Assembly (NCBI RefSeq): GCF_006376675.1
Contig: NZ_VEWK01000003.1
Span: 186,001-250,000, forward strand
DNA length: 64,000 nt
Source: Brucella pecoris
GTDB taxonomy: Bacteria; Pseudomonadota; Alphaproteobacteria; Rhizobiales; Rhizobiaceae
Reading direction: 5' to 3'
Of this stretch, positions 26,326-35,367 are shown piece by piece. Below the pieces are notes generated by a model that made no database searches, was not told the DNA's origin, and saw nothing but the letters and a program-made list of their open reading frames with translations. Each line of letters begins with the position of its first letter. Within the stretch, counting starts at the first letter, position 1. A program made the translations under genes and the position numbers.

Positions 26326-27753
26326 ATGAAATATCCGCGCAATCTCGTCGGCTATGGACGCAACACGCCAGATCCGCGCTGGCCGGGTGGGGCCAATATC
26401 GCAGTTCAGTTCGTCGTCAATTACGAGGAAGGCGGCGAATGCAGCATTCTCGATGGCGACGCGGCCTCCGAATGCCTTCTGTCCGAGATTGTCGGCGCGC
26501 AGCCCTGGAAGGGCCAGCGCAACCTCAATATGGAATCCATCTATGAGTATGGCGCACGTTCGGGCTTCTGGCGCCTGTGGCGCGCCTTCACCCGCCGCAA
26601 CATGCCCGTCACCGTCTATGGTGTAACATTGGCCATGGCGCGCAATCCCGAAGCCGTCGCAGCCATGAAAGAGGCTGACTGGGAAATTGCCAGCCACGGA
26701 TTGCGGTGGTGGGAATATAAGGACGTTCCCGAAGAGATCGAACGCGAGCATATCCGCGAAGCTGTTCGTCTTCATACCGAGCTTACCGGCTCGCGTCCGC
26801 TCGGCATCTATCAGGGCAAGCCTTCCGACAACACGCTGAAACTGGTGATGGAAGAAGGCGGCTTTCTCTATTCCGCCGACTCCTATGCCGACGATCTCCC
26901 TTACTGGGTTCAAGGCCCGCAGAAACCGCATCTGATCGTGCCCTATACGCTGGACGCCAACGACATGCGTTTCGCAACACCACAGGGTTTCAATTCCGGC
27001 GACCAGTTCTACACCTATCTGAAAGACACGTTCGACGTGCTCTATCGCGAAGGCGCGGAAGGCGCGCCGAAGATGATGTCCATCGGCCTGCATTGCCGCC
27101 TTGTCGGTCGTCCCGGCCGTGTGGCCGCACTCGAACGGTTCCTCGACTATGTGCAAAGCCATGATAAGGTCTGGGTCGCCAAGCGCGTCGATATCGCCCG
27201 TCACTGGCACGAAAACTACAAGCCCGTCGCTGCCGATGTCGTGCCTTCGAAAGCCGGTAAAGATGAATTCGTCGCGCGCTACGGCAGCATTTTCGAGCAT
27301 TCGCCCTGGATCGCCGAACGCGCATATGATGTCGGTTTCAGCCAGGAGGAAGACACCGCATCGGGCCTTGCAGCCGCAATGACGAAAGTATTTCGCTCCG
27401 CATCGGCAGATGAGCGGCTTACCGTTTTGAAGGCACATCCGGATCTTGCCGGCAAGCTCGCACAGGCCAAGCGGCTGACGGCGGAATCGACTGCCGAACA
27501 GGCCGGTGCCGGCCTCGATGCACTCACTGATGCGGAAAAGCAGACATTCACCGAATTGAATGACGCCTATACGGCGAAATTCGGCTTTCCGTTCATCATT
27601 GCCGTGAAGGGACGCAACAAAAAGGAAATTCTCGACGCTTTCCAGCGCCGGGTTTCCAATGACCGTGACACGGAATTCGAAACGGCCTGCGCTCAGGTGG
27701 AGCGCATCGCTCTCCTGCGCCTCAAGGATACTCTGCCGGAAGCGCTCTACTGA
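26326..27753 (+). CDS. Fused allantoinase PuuE and OHCU decarboxylase UraD
   Basis: A 475-residue two-domain protein. Residues 1 to about 300 match the cofactor-independent allantoinase PuuE, of the polysaccharide deacetylase fold (YPRNLVGYGRNTPDPRWPGG, FVVNYEEGGE, WEIASHGLRWWEY). From about 310 to the end it matches UraD, with KAHPDLAG carrying the catalytic His and FGFPFIIAVKGR near the end. UraD makes S-allantoin from OHCU and PuuE opens it to allantoate, so successive steps are joined. I chose ATG 26326, which matches the usual PuuE start; one 12 codons earlier lacks a ribosome-binding site. Confidence 0.93.
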   Translation: MKYPRNLVGYGRNTPDPRWPGGANIAVQFVVNYEEGGECSILDGDAASECLLSEIVGAQPWKGQRNLNMESIYEYGARSGFWRLWRAFTRRNMPVTVYGVTLAMARNPEAVAAMKEADWEIASHGLRWWEYKDVPEEIEREHIREAVRLHTELTGSRPLGIYQGKPSDNTLKLVMEEGGFLYSADSYADDLPYWVQGPQKPHLIVPYTLDANDMRFATPQGFNSGDQFYTYLKDTFDVLYREGAEGAPKMMSIGLHCRLVGRPGRVAALERFLDYVQSHDKVWVAKRVDIARHWHENYKPVAADVVPSKAGKDEFVARYGSIFEHSPWIAERAYDVGFSQEEDTASGLAAAMTKVFRSASADERLTVLKAHPDLAGKLAQAKRLTAESTAEQAGAGLDALTDAEKQTFTELNDAYTAKFGFPFIIAVKGRNKKEILDAFQRRVSNDRDTEFETACAQVERIALLRLKDTLPEALY

Positions 27754-27760
27754 TCCTGCT

Positions 27761-27790
27761 GCCCGGAAAGTCTGTTTCCGGGCGCTTCTT
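27761..27790 (+). terminator. Intrinsic terminator after the puuE-uraD gene
   Basis: GCCCGGAAA at 27761-27769 pairs with TTTCCGGGC at 27775-27783, followed by the pyrimidine-rich GCTTCTTTCTC. It suggests that allE may have its own promoter in the remaining 70 bases. Confidence 0.7.
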
Positions 27791-27862
27791 TCTCTACATT
27801 TCACCGTGACCGTCCCGTACTTCGCTGTGAATGCTCAGTTTCTTACATAAGGGATTCCCGCC

Positions 27863-28699
27863 ATGGGCAACGACAAGAACAATCGCACTTACTACGCACC
27901 GACAGGCGGACTGCCGCCGCAAACCCAGCTTCTCACCGATCGCGCAATGTTCACCGAAGCCTATGCGGTGATCCCCAAGGGCACGTTCAGCGATATCGTA
28001 ACGAGCTTCCTGCCCTTCTGGGACAAGACGCGGCTTTGGGTGATCGCACGCCCCCTTTCAGGCTTTGCCGAAACCTTCTCGCAATACATCATGGAAGTGC
28101 AGCCGGGCGGCGGCAGTGATCGCGCCGAACTGGATGAAGGCGCGCAAGGCGTGCTGTTCGTTGTTGAGGGTGAGATCGCCGTCACCGTGGCAGGTAAGAC
28201 CCACACGTTGACAGAAGGCGGCTATGCTTATCTGCCGCCGAAGAGCGGCTGGACGCTCCGCAACAATGGTACGGCGACGGCCCGTTTCCACTGGGTACGC
28301 AAGACTTATGAATATGTCGACGGGCTTGATGTTCCTGAACCGCTATTCCTCAACGAAAACAACATCGCTCCGAGCCCGATGCCAGATACCAACGGCGCCT
28401 GGGCAACAACGCGTTTCGTCGACCCGAATGATCTGCGCCACGACATGCATGTCACCATTGTGACCCTGGAACCGGGCGGCGTCATTCCGTTTGCCGAAAC
28501 CCACGTCATGGAGCATGGGCTTTATGTGCTGGAAGGCAAAGCCGTCTATCGGCTCAATCAAGACTGGGTGGAGGTGGAAGCCGGTGACTTCATGTGGCTG
28601 CGCGCTTTCTGTCCGCAGGCATGTTACGCGGGTGGTCCCGGCAAATTCCGCTATCTGCTCTATAAGGACGTCAACCGGCATATGAAGCTTTCGCGATAG
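27863..28699 (+). CDS. allE: (S)-ureidoglycine aminohydrolase, bicupin
   Basis: A 278-residue bicupin of the AllE/UGHY family. The N-terminal YYAPTGGLPPQTQLLTDRA and the C-terminal cupin motif FAETHVMEHGLYVLEGKAVY, with metal-binding His and Glu residues, are typical. It releases ammonia from S-ureidoglycine to give ureidoglycolate. The steps on either side, allantoate amidohydrolase and ureidoglycolate lyase, are not in the window and are presumably elsewhere. Confidence 0.93.
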   Translation: MGNDKNNRTYYAPTGGLPPQTQLLTDRAMFTEAYAVIPKGTFSDIVTSFLPFWDKTRLWVIARPLSGFAETFSQYIMEVQPGGGSDRAELDEGAQGVLFVVEGEIAVTVAGKTHTLTEGGYAYLPPKSGWTLRNNGTATARFHWVRKTYEYVDGLDVPEPLFLNENNIAPSPMPDTNGAWATTRFVDPNDLRHDMHVTIVTLEPGGVIPFAETHVMEHGLYVLEGKAVYRLNQDWVEVEAGDFMWLRAFCPQACYAGGPGKFRYLLYKDVNRHMKLSR

Positions 28700-28760
28700 C
28701 GATATGTCGGCGGCATCTATCCGGCTTGGGGTATTTCTGATTTAAACTGAAACACCGGAC

Positions 28761-28830
28761 ATGCTCTATCCATTTGTTTTCACGCATATCTTGATCCGAA
28801 AATTGCTTCGCTGTTTTCGGGAATGCACTT
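28761..28830. repeat. Dispersed intergenic repeat, family A, partial copy
   Basis: It carries CATTTGTTTT-CACGCATATC, TTGATCCGAAAA and TTTTCGGGAATGCACTT, a diverged reverse-complement form of the copy at 30565-30671. The rest of the 478-base gap between allE and the first porin holds the terminator described next and no gene I can support. Confidence 0.65.
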
Positions 28831-28913
28831 CAACGGACCAGCTTTCAACTTTTGATGTGAGACACATCTTGTCTGCAAGATGTTCGATATTTTCGAATGC
28901 AGTTCTATAACGA

Positions 28914-28941
28914 AAAAAGGCCGGATCACTCCGGCCTTTTT
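28914..28941 (+). terminator. Strong intrinsic terminator downstream of allE
   Basis: AAAAAGGCCGG pairs with CCGGCCTTTTT around a six-base loop. It is symmetrical, with T-runs on both strands, and could also stop minus-strand transcripts leaving the porin gene. Confidence 0.85.
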
Positions 28942-29177
28942 CCTTTCTGGGGGAATAACCGCAAGCTCAAGCTCGCCGTTCAGATATTCCAGAGTATGTA
29001 GTGCTGGGTAAATCAATATTCAGTCTAGTCGCCATTCGAGATGACTACCCCTTCAAAACAGAATTCCTAAAACTATAATGACGCGATAGCCTTCTCGAAA
29101 TGCAATATTTTTACGTACTCATCAAACCGGAATACGTTTCATCAAAATATCAAGCACATCGTGCTTCCAGCTTAGTC

Positions 29178-30320
29178 TTAGAAAGAACGCTGAAAGCGTA
29201 CCATTCCCTGCCATGCGTCCTGACCATCCAAAATCGATTTCTCGTTGCTCCATTTTGTATAGGAAACTTCAGGAGTAATCGTGAAACCAGGGACTGCTTC
29301 GTAAGCGACGTTTGCTGTTGTCGCGAAAGTTGAAGTCCCGTCATAGGCAGCCTGAACATTGAATGTCGTCTTTTCGCTGGCACGGAATGCGGCACCGCCC
29401 CATACAGCCCAGTCGCCACCCCAGGTGCCGTAGAAGCTGTTGATCGCACGAACCTGCCCAACGACTGCGTTGTTGTCATTGACCACATCAATGTAGTCGT
29501 CATCAATGTTCTTGTAGCCGCCCATCACCCAAAGCGAGAACCGATCGGTAATATTGACGTCGGCGCGAACTTTTCCTGCCCAGCCTTCATTAACCGAGTC
29601 ATATGCTGCAACGGCAGTCAACGCACCCCAGCCCTGAGCGAGACGAAGACCACCAACGACGTGCGGCATGTAATCGTCAATCGTGCCGTAATAGCCGTAG
29701 GCCGAGTCCGTATCGACGTCGTTACCCTGTTCGAACGACAGGATTGCCGAGAAGCCATTGCCGCCGGAGAAAGTATAGCTCACGAGACCCGTACGATAGC
29801 CGCCGGCCAGGATCACGTCGTCGTTGATGACGTTACCAAGATAGCCTGGAAAGGTAACGAAGGCCGATTCATCAAGCCCGACGCGCAGGCCGCCAAGCTG
29901 GATATAGGCAAAGCGCAGCGAGCCGGAAGCACCTTCATAGCCGTCGGCCCAGTCGTAGCGCGTTTCGGCAAACGTCGTGAGAGTACCGAGTTCGGTTTCC
30001 GAAGCCGTACTAACCCGTAATGTAAAACGTGCAAGCTTGCGCCAGGTATCATCACCATCTACACCATTTGCAAAAGCGTCGCCGTCGCGATCATAGAAGC
30101 CGCGGCCATATACATTATCGCCGCCAGCAGCATCATAACGGACATAGCCCGAAATACGCAGGCACGTTTCCGTACCCGGAATATAGAAGAAACCGGCTCC
30201 ATAAGCGTCACAAACACGTACGTATTCAACAGCTTCAGGCTCCGGCGCGTCCGCCGCATAAGCGCTTGATGCCCCCATCAACGTCGCTGCACATCCGTAT
30301 AATGCACTTTTCAATTTCAT
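29178..30320 (-). CDS. Outer-membrane porin, Omp2 family (copy 1)
   Basis: A 380-residue porin of the Brucella Omp2 type. A signal peptide ends in ASSAYAA. Next comes the hallmark [30 protein letters not shown] with two cysteines and then beta-strand-rich sequence. The C-terminal residue is Phe (MVRFQRSF), the usual signal for outer-membrane insertion. It forms a general diffusion channel for small solutes. I chose ATG 30320 behind AGGAGG over a GTG two codons upstream. It is very similar to the porin at 31171 and differs mainly in predicted loop regions. Confidence 0.93.
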   Translation of the reverse strand: MKLKSALYGCAATLMGASSAYAADAPEPEAVEYVRVCDAYGAGFFYIPGTETCLRISGYVRYDAAGGDNVYGRGFYDRDGDAFANGVDGDDTWRKLARFTLRVSTASETELGTLTTFAETRYDWADGYEGASGSLRFAYIQLGGLRVGLDESAFVTFPGYLGNVINDDVILAGGYRTGLVSYTFSGGNGFSAILSFEQGNDVDTDSAYGYYGTIDDYMPHVVGGLRLAQGWGALTAVAAYDSVNEGWAGKVRADVNITDRFSLWVMGGYKNIDDDYIDVVNDNNAVVGQVRAINSFYGTWGGDWAVWGGAAFRASEKTTFNVQAAYDGTSTFATTANVAYEAVPGFTITPEVSYTKWSNEKSILDGQDAWQGMVRFQRSF

Positions 30321-30564
30321 ACCCACCTCCTGTTGATCTGGTGTGAGTCTATTTAGCGGCGTAACGCCTCCCCTATCAATACATGAAATAAGTATTACTG
30401 CAGTAATTATTCAATTGTGACATCTTTAATACTAATTATTATACGATAATTTTCTTTAGGATGGATAGCATCATTATAATAATATTTTGTTTCCATAGCT
30501 AAAATTCATGAACAAAATTCACATATACGTAATATTATTTATTCTAAATTTTTCTTTTTTGATT
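30321..30564. other. AT-rich intergenic DNA upstream of porin copy 1
   Basis: The gap from 30321 to 31170 is about 850 bases. This part is strongly AT-rich and holds the promoter region of the porin at 29178. I see no gene in it. The ribosome-binding site AGGAGG at its end belongs to that porin. Confidence 0.6.
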
Positions 30565-30671
30565 AGAACGCATCCCGAAAAGCGTGAAACGATTTTCGGA
30601 TAAGATGCGCGTTAAAACAAACAGATAGAGCGCGTTTCGATCTGATTGAATCAGATCGAAACGCGCTCTAA
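30565..30671. repeat. Dispersed intergenic repeat, family A, fullest copy
   Basis: It runs from GCATCCCGAAAAGCGTGAAA through GATGCGCGTTAAAACAAACA to a large perfect hairpin at 30627-30669. The hairpin arms begin AGAGCGCGTTTCGATCTGAT and end in the reverse complement, with a stem of about 20 base pairs. Partial or diverged copies lie at 13195, 28761, 38340 and 46702. Confidence 0.88.
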
Positions 30672-30850
30672 GCCAATGCCAGACTGATCTTCATGAGCAT
30701 GTCCATGAAGCGATGCTGCGAGATGTATCAGCCCGGCAGCATCAAAGCTGCGGCTTTTCAGTGCAGGACGAACGCAGAGATAAAGGGAAAGGGCATGGAA
30801 TGCGCAGAAAAAGGCGCCGGATAAGTCCACACTGGAAGACGCATGCAGAC

Positions 30851-30880
30851 AAAATTAAAACGGCGAGCCGAAGCTCGCCG
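30851..30880 (-). terminator. Orphan minus-strand terminator between the two porins
   Basis: CGGCGAGC at 30861-30868 pairs with GCTCGCCG at 30873-30880, followed on the minus strand by TTTTAATTTT. No recognisable minus-strand gene ends just upstream of it, since the next porin has its own terminator at 31084. A 107-residue plus-strand frame covers this area but has no coding character. Confidence 0.65.
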
Positions 30881-31083
30881 TACCATTCTTCCGACTGGAG
30901 ATCAGATTTTGAAACAGCGCAGTCCTTCTACGCCATCGAACGGTCTACACTTTATATTGCACTCCGTACCCGATGTAAAACAAAATGTATTTCATCAAAT
31001 AATATTTACTCAATCATATGTTCTAACTTAAAGTAAAACTTACTTTAATACATATAACTATAAATTGGGATCATAATATAAGC

Positions 31084-31122
31084 AAAAAACGACCAGCTCA
31101 TCTGAAATGAACAGGTCGTTTT
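31084..31122 (-). terminator. Intrinsic terminator of porin copy 2
   Basis: AAAACGACC at 31086-31094 pairs with GGTCGTTTT at 31114-31122. On the minus strand it is followed by a run of T. It lies about 50 bases past the porin stop. Confidence 0.85.
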
Positions 31123-31170
31123 AGCATCGTAACCGAAAACGGGAGCCCTTGGTCAGGCTCCCATCCGGCA

Positions 31171-32310
31171 TTAGAACGAGCGCTGGAAGCGGACCATACC
31201 CTGAACGGCATCCTTGCCGTTAAGATAGGACTTGCTGTCGCTCCATTTGGTGTAGGAAACTTCCGGCGTAACCGTAAAGCCCGGAACCATTTCATAGGCC
31301 ACATTGGCAGTGGCTGCGAACGTGCTGGTACCATCATAGGCAACCTGCGCATTAATGACAGCCTTGTCGGTAGCCTTGAATGCTGCGCCGCCCCAGACAG
31401 CCCAATCGCCACCCCAGGTACCGTAGAAGCTGCTGATAGCGCGGACCTGACCGATGTTATGACCGTTGGCATCGGTCTGCATGATGTACTGGTCCTTCAT
31501 GGACTTGTAGCCGCCCATTGCCCAGACCGAGAAACGATCGGTGATGTTTACGTCAGCGCGAACCTTGCCAGCCCATTCTTCATTGCGGGCGTCATATGCT
31601 GCTACACCAGCGATCTTGCCCCAGCCACCTTCGTATTTCAGGCCACCGACGACATGGGGGGTATAATCCTTGATGACGCCATCGTACCCGTAGCTGCTAT
31701 CCGTATCTTCATTGTTGCCCTGTTCGAGCGACAGAATGGCGGAGAAGCCGTTGCCACCGGTAAACGTGTAGCTGATCAAGCCCGTACGATAACCGCCGGC
31801 GAGAATCACGTCATCGTTGATGACATCGCCCAAATAACCCGGGAAGGTGACAAAGGCCGATTCATCAAGACCAACACGCAATCCGCCAAGCTGGATATAG
31901 GCAAAACGCAGCGAACCGGACGCTCCCTGAACACCATTGCCCCAATCATAACGCGTTTCAGCAAAAGTCTTCAGCGTACCAAGTTCGGTTTCCGAAGCCG
32001 TAGAAAGGCGCAGTGTAAAGCGGGCCTTGTTGTCCCAAGACTTACGGTTCGTATCAACGCTACCGTCACGATCAACGAAGCCGCGACCGTAAACATTGTC
32101 GCCGCCAGCGGCGTCATAACGAACATAACCGGAAACACGAAGGCAGGTTTCCGTGCCCGGAATGTAGAAATATCCAGCACCATAAGCGTCGCAGACGCGA
32201 ACATATTCAACAGATTCAGGTTCGGGTGCCACGACGGCATCCGCAGCATATGCTCCTGTGGTCGCAACCAGCGCCGCAGCCGAGCCGAACAACACGCTCT
32301 TGATCTTCAT
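31171..32310 (-). CDS. Outer-membrane porin, Omp2 family (copy 2)
   Basis: A 379-residue porin with a signal peptide ending in TGAYAAD and the same hallmark segment as copy 1 ([20 protein letters not shown]). It also shares the [20 protein letters not shown] strand and the C-terminal MVRFQRSF. The start has GGAGG seven bases upstream. Both porins lie in the same direction, whereas omp2a and omp2b of classical Brucella are known as an inverted pair. The upstream 300 bases are AT-rich and hold no gene. Confidence 0.93.
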   Translation of the reverse strand: MKIKSVLFGSAAALVATTGAYAADAVVAPEPESVEYVRVCDAYGAGYFYIPGTETCLRVSGYVRYDAAGGDNVYGRGFVDRDGSVDTNRKSWDNKARFTLRLSTASETELGTLKTFAETRYDWGNGVQGASGSLRFAYIQLGGLRVGLDESAFVTFPGYLGDVINDDVILAGGYRTGLISYTFTGGNGFSAILSLEQGNNEDTDSSYGYDGVIKDYTPHVVGGLKYEGGWGKIAGVAAYDARNEEWAGKVRADVNITDRFSVWAMGGYKSMKDQYIMQTDANGHNIGQVRAISSFYGTWGGDWAVWGGAAFKATDKAVINAQVAYDGTSTFAATANVAYEMVPGFTVTPEVSYTKWSDSKSYLNGKDAVQGMVRFQRSF

Positions 32311-32555
32311 TTCATTGCCTCCGGAAATTTTTCAGACGAGGCCACATAGAATAGTTAAACCAAGTACATCAATTCCAATTTTAAGAATTACAGATAGTTA
32401 ATTACCTTATGTGTTAATTTTAGCACTAATTATAAACTTCTTTACTTTATAGCAATTTCAAAATTGTAAAATATAACTCCATATATTTTTCAAATGCATT
32501 TAAACTAGCAATTTATATGAGTTTATTTATTTATATCTTATATAATAAAGACAAA

Positions 32556-32573
32556 CGGGGCCGACTGGCCCCG
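32556..32573 (-). terminator. Intrinsic terminator of the TRAP transporter operon
   Basis: CGGGGCC and GGCCCCG pair around GACT. On the minus strand the stem is followed by a T-rich stretch. It lies 37 bases past the stop of the substrate-binding protein gene. Confidence 0.8.
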
Positions 32574-32609
32574 CTCAATAAATTGCCTCACGGCTATATG
32601 CTCGCGGGT

Positions 32610-33728
32610 TTACTTGCCCGCCGCCTGCTGCGCATAGACATAGCTGTCATAGGTATATTCGGCCACGCGGAACCATTCGAAGCCCTCGTCGCGGAACTTC
32701 TTCCAGCTCGGATAGATTTTCGCCCAGGCCGGATTTTTCTCGTTGTATTCCGCATAAAGTTCGAAAGCGACCTTGTAGGCGGCATCCAGAACATCGCGTG
32801 GCAGCGGCTGAAGCTTCACGCCCTTGGAAACCAGAGACCGGATCGCGGCGGTGTTCTTCACATCGTAAAGCGCAATCATGTTCTGGGTAGCGGCTTCAGC
32901 AGCGGCATTAAGCGCAACCTTGTACGCCTCCGGCAGACTTTCATATTGCTGCTTGTTGATAAAGAAGTGTACGGAAGCCCCGCCTTCCCAGAAAGCCGGG
33001 TAATAGTAATAAGGTGCAATCTGGTAGAAGCCGAGCTTCTCGTCGTCATATGGGCCGACCCATTCGGCAGCATCGATCGTGCCACGTTCCAGCGACGGAT
33101 AGATGTCGCCACCCGGAAGCTGCTGCGGGACGACGCCAAGACGTGACATGACCTCGCCTGCAACGCCGGCGATACGCATCTTCAAGCCCTTCAGATCCTC
33201 AAGGCTCTTGATTTCCTTACGATACCAGCCACCCATCTGAGCAGCGGTATTGCCGCCGACGATGCCGACGATGCCGTAATCGGCGAGGAAGGCATTATAA
33301 AGTTCGTTGCCGCCGCCATGATAGAGCCAGGCATTCTGCAGGCGCGTGTTCATGCCGAAGGGGATAGCCGTGCCAATGGCAAAGGCCGGGTTCTTGCCGG
33401 TAAAATAATAGCCGCATGTATGGGCCATTTCGACTGTATTAGCCTGAACCGCATCGATGGCCTGCGGGCCCGGCACAATTTCACCAGCCTGGAACACCTG
33501 AATCTGAAACTTGCCTTCTGTCATCTTCGACACGGCGTCGGCCATGAAGACCGCGCCGCCATAGATGGTATCCAGATTGTTCGGAAAACCCGATGTCAAG
33601 CGCCAACGCAATGTCGGCAATTCCTGCGCGATCGCCGGTGTTGCAAGTGCCGCTCCGCTTGTGGCTGCGGCAGCGCCAATTGCGGCGCCCTTTGTCAGAA
33701 AGGTGCGGCGGCTCAAATCCTGTTTCAT
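32610..33728 (-). CDS. TRAP transporter substrate-binding protein (alpha-keto-acid/TakP-like)
   Basis: A 372-residue DctP-family periplasmic protein. The N-terminus SRRTFLTKGAAIGAAAATSG with a following AIAQE is a twin-arginine signal peptide. The motifs GPQAIDAV, MRIAGVAGEVMSRLG, EWVGPYDDEKLGFYQIA and YYYPAFWEGG match the TakP group, which binds keto acids such as pyruvate and 2-oxobutyrate. Lactate or a related monocarboxylate is also possible. It is the last gene of the three-gene TRAP operon. Confidence 0.9.
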   Translation of the reverse strand: MKQDLSRRTFLTKGAAIGAAAATSGAALATPAIAQELPTLRWRLTSGFPNNLDTIYGGAVFMADAVSKMTEGKFQIQVFQAGEIVPGPQAIDAVQANTVEMAHTCGYYFTGKNPAFAIGTAIPFGMNTRLQNAWLYHGGGNELYNAFLADYGIVGIVGGNTAAQMGGWYRKEIKSLEDLKGLKMRIAGVAGEVMSRLGVVPQQLPGGDIYPSLERGTIDAAEWVGPYDDEKLGFYQIAPYYYYPAFWEGGASVHFFINKQQYESLPEAYKVALNAAAEAATQNMIALYDVKNTAAIRSLVSKGVKLQPLPRDVLDAAYKVAFELYAEYNEKNPAWAKIYPSWKKFRDEGFEWFRVAEYTYDSYVYAQQAAGK

Positions 33729-33787
33729 GTGTCTCCTCCTAAGATTGTTCTGGTTTTATCCGGACCTGCGCAATGCTCGTTCTCCCC

Positions 33788-35356
33788 TCACTGCGCAGGT
33801 TTTTTCTGTTGATCCGTGCCCTGTCCGAAGCTCGGTTGCGGTGAACCGAAGGAAGGTGCAGGCAGAGGCTCAGTTGACGGCGAAGGCGCTCCGAAAGGTG
33901 CGGGTGTCGCGCCGAACGGATTTCCACCGCCCGCATCGGGCATCGGCACATTGATCTGAATGGATGCCGGGTCGGCCTGCGGATGACCGCTCTTGTAGTG
34001 GGTGACGATACCGGGGAAGGCAATGATAATGCCAACCATCACAAGCTGGATCAAAAGGAACGGGATCGATCCCATATAGATCTGCCCCGACGTCACCGGC
34101 TGGATTGTCGCACCCGTCACCTTGTCCTTGTAAGGCCGGGCCGGGGCGACCGAACGCAGATAAAAGAGCGAAAAGCCGAATGGCGGATGCATGAACGACG
34201 TCTGCATGTTGACCGCCAGCATGACGCCGAACCAGACCAGATCGATACCGAGACTGTCAGCCACCGGCGCCAGAAGCGGGATGATGATGAAGGCAAGCTC
34301 GAAATAGTCGAGAAAGAAGGCCAGAAAGAACACCAGAATGTTGGCCACGATGAGGAAGCCAACTTCACCGCCGGGAATGGACGTCATCAGGTGCTCGACC
34401 CAGATATGACCGTTGACGCCATAAAAGGTGAGCGAGAAGACGCGTGCGCCGAGCAGAATGAAGATGACGAAGGACGACAGTTTCGCCGTGGCATAAAGCG
34501 CCGATGTCAGAATCGTCATGTTGAGGCGGCGATTGATGATCGCGAGAAGCAGGGCACCAACCGCTCCCATCGCGCCGCCTTCCGTCGGCGTTGCAAGGCC
34601 GATGAATATCGTACCCAGAACAAGGAAGATCAGCACAAGCGGCGGTACAAGCGAGATCACAACGCGTTGCAGCAGCTTCCAGCCCTTCAGTGTGCGGGCC
34701 TGCGGCGGCAGTGCTGGCACCGATTCCGGTCGCAGGATCGCCATGCCGATTATGAAGGCGCAATAGAATCCAACCAGCAGGAGGCCGGGAACCAGCGCAC
34801 CCTTGTACATATCGCCCACCGAACGGCCGAGCTGATCGGCAAGAACGATCAGAACGAGGCTTGGCGGAATGATCTGCGCCAGCGTGCCGGAGGCGGCAAT
34901 CGTACCTGCGGCGAGTTTTCGATCATAGCCGTAGCGCAACATGATCGGGAGCGAAATCAAACCCATGGAGATCACGGATGCAGCGACCACACCCGTGGTA
35001 GCCGCAAGAAGCGCACCGACGATGATAACGGCAAAGGCCAGCCCACCACGCACAGGGCCGAAAAGCTGCCCGATCGTATCGAGCAGATCTTCCGCCATGC
35101 CGCTTCGTTCCAGTATCAGCCCCATGAACGTAAAGAACGGAATGGCGAGCAATGTTTCATTCGACATCTGCCCGAAGATACGATCCGGTATCGCTCCGAA
35201 CAGATTGACAGGCAGAAGCCCCATTTCGATGCCAACGAAGCCGAAAGCAAAACCGACGAAAGCCAGCGCAAAAGCCACCGGATAGCCGAGCAACAACACA
35301 ATCACCAGCGACAGAAACATCAGCGGCGCGAGATTTTCCGCGATAAAAGCAAACAT
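33788..35356 (-). CDS. TRAP transporter large permease (DctM family) with proline-rich C-terminal tail
   Basis: A 522-residue membrane protein with about 12 hydrophobic segments and the DctM signatures IPFFTFMGLILERSGMAEDLL, QIIPPSLVLIVLADQ and TPTEGGAMGAVGAL. After the last helix a tail of about 70 residues follows, rich in Pro, Gly, Ala and Ser (GGGNPFGATPAPFGAPSPS). It makes the protein longer than the roughly 430 residues common for DctM. I chose ATG 35356, with GAGGGG at seven bases; ATG 35362 and a TTG are too close to it. The small permease stop is 11 bases upstream. Confidence 0.9.
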   Translation of the reverse strand: MFAFIAENLAPLMFLSLVIVLLLGYPVAFALAFVGFAFGFVGIEMGLLPVNLFGAIPDRIFGQMSNETLLAIPFFTFMGLILERSGMAEDLLDTIGQLFGPVRGGLAFAVIIVGALLAATTGVVAASVISMGLISLPIMLRYGYDRKLAAGTIAASGTLAQIIPPSLVLIVLADQLGRSVGDMYKGALVPGLLLVGFYCAFIIGMAILRPESVPALPPQARTLKGWKLLQRVVISLVPPLVLIFLVLGTIFIGLATPTEGGAMGAVGALLLAIINRRLNMTILTSALYATAKLSSFVIFILLGARVFSLTFYGVNGHIWVEHLMTSIPGGEVGFLIVANILVFFLAFFLDYFELAFIIIPLLAPVADSLGIDLVWFGVMLAVNMQTSFMHPPFGFSLFYLRSVAPARPYKDKVTGATIQPVTSGQIYMGSIPFLLIQLVMVGIIIAFPGIVTHYKSGHPQADPASIQINVPMPDAGGGNPFGATPAPFGAPSPSTEPLPAPSFGSPQPSFGQGTDQQKKPAQ

Positions 35357-35367
35357 ATCCATTCCCC

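Noticed and set aside
30713..31036. A 107-codon plus-strand frame between the porins
   Set aside because: It has no ribosome-binding site, crosses a minus-strand terminator hairpin and has basic low-information sequence.
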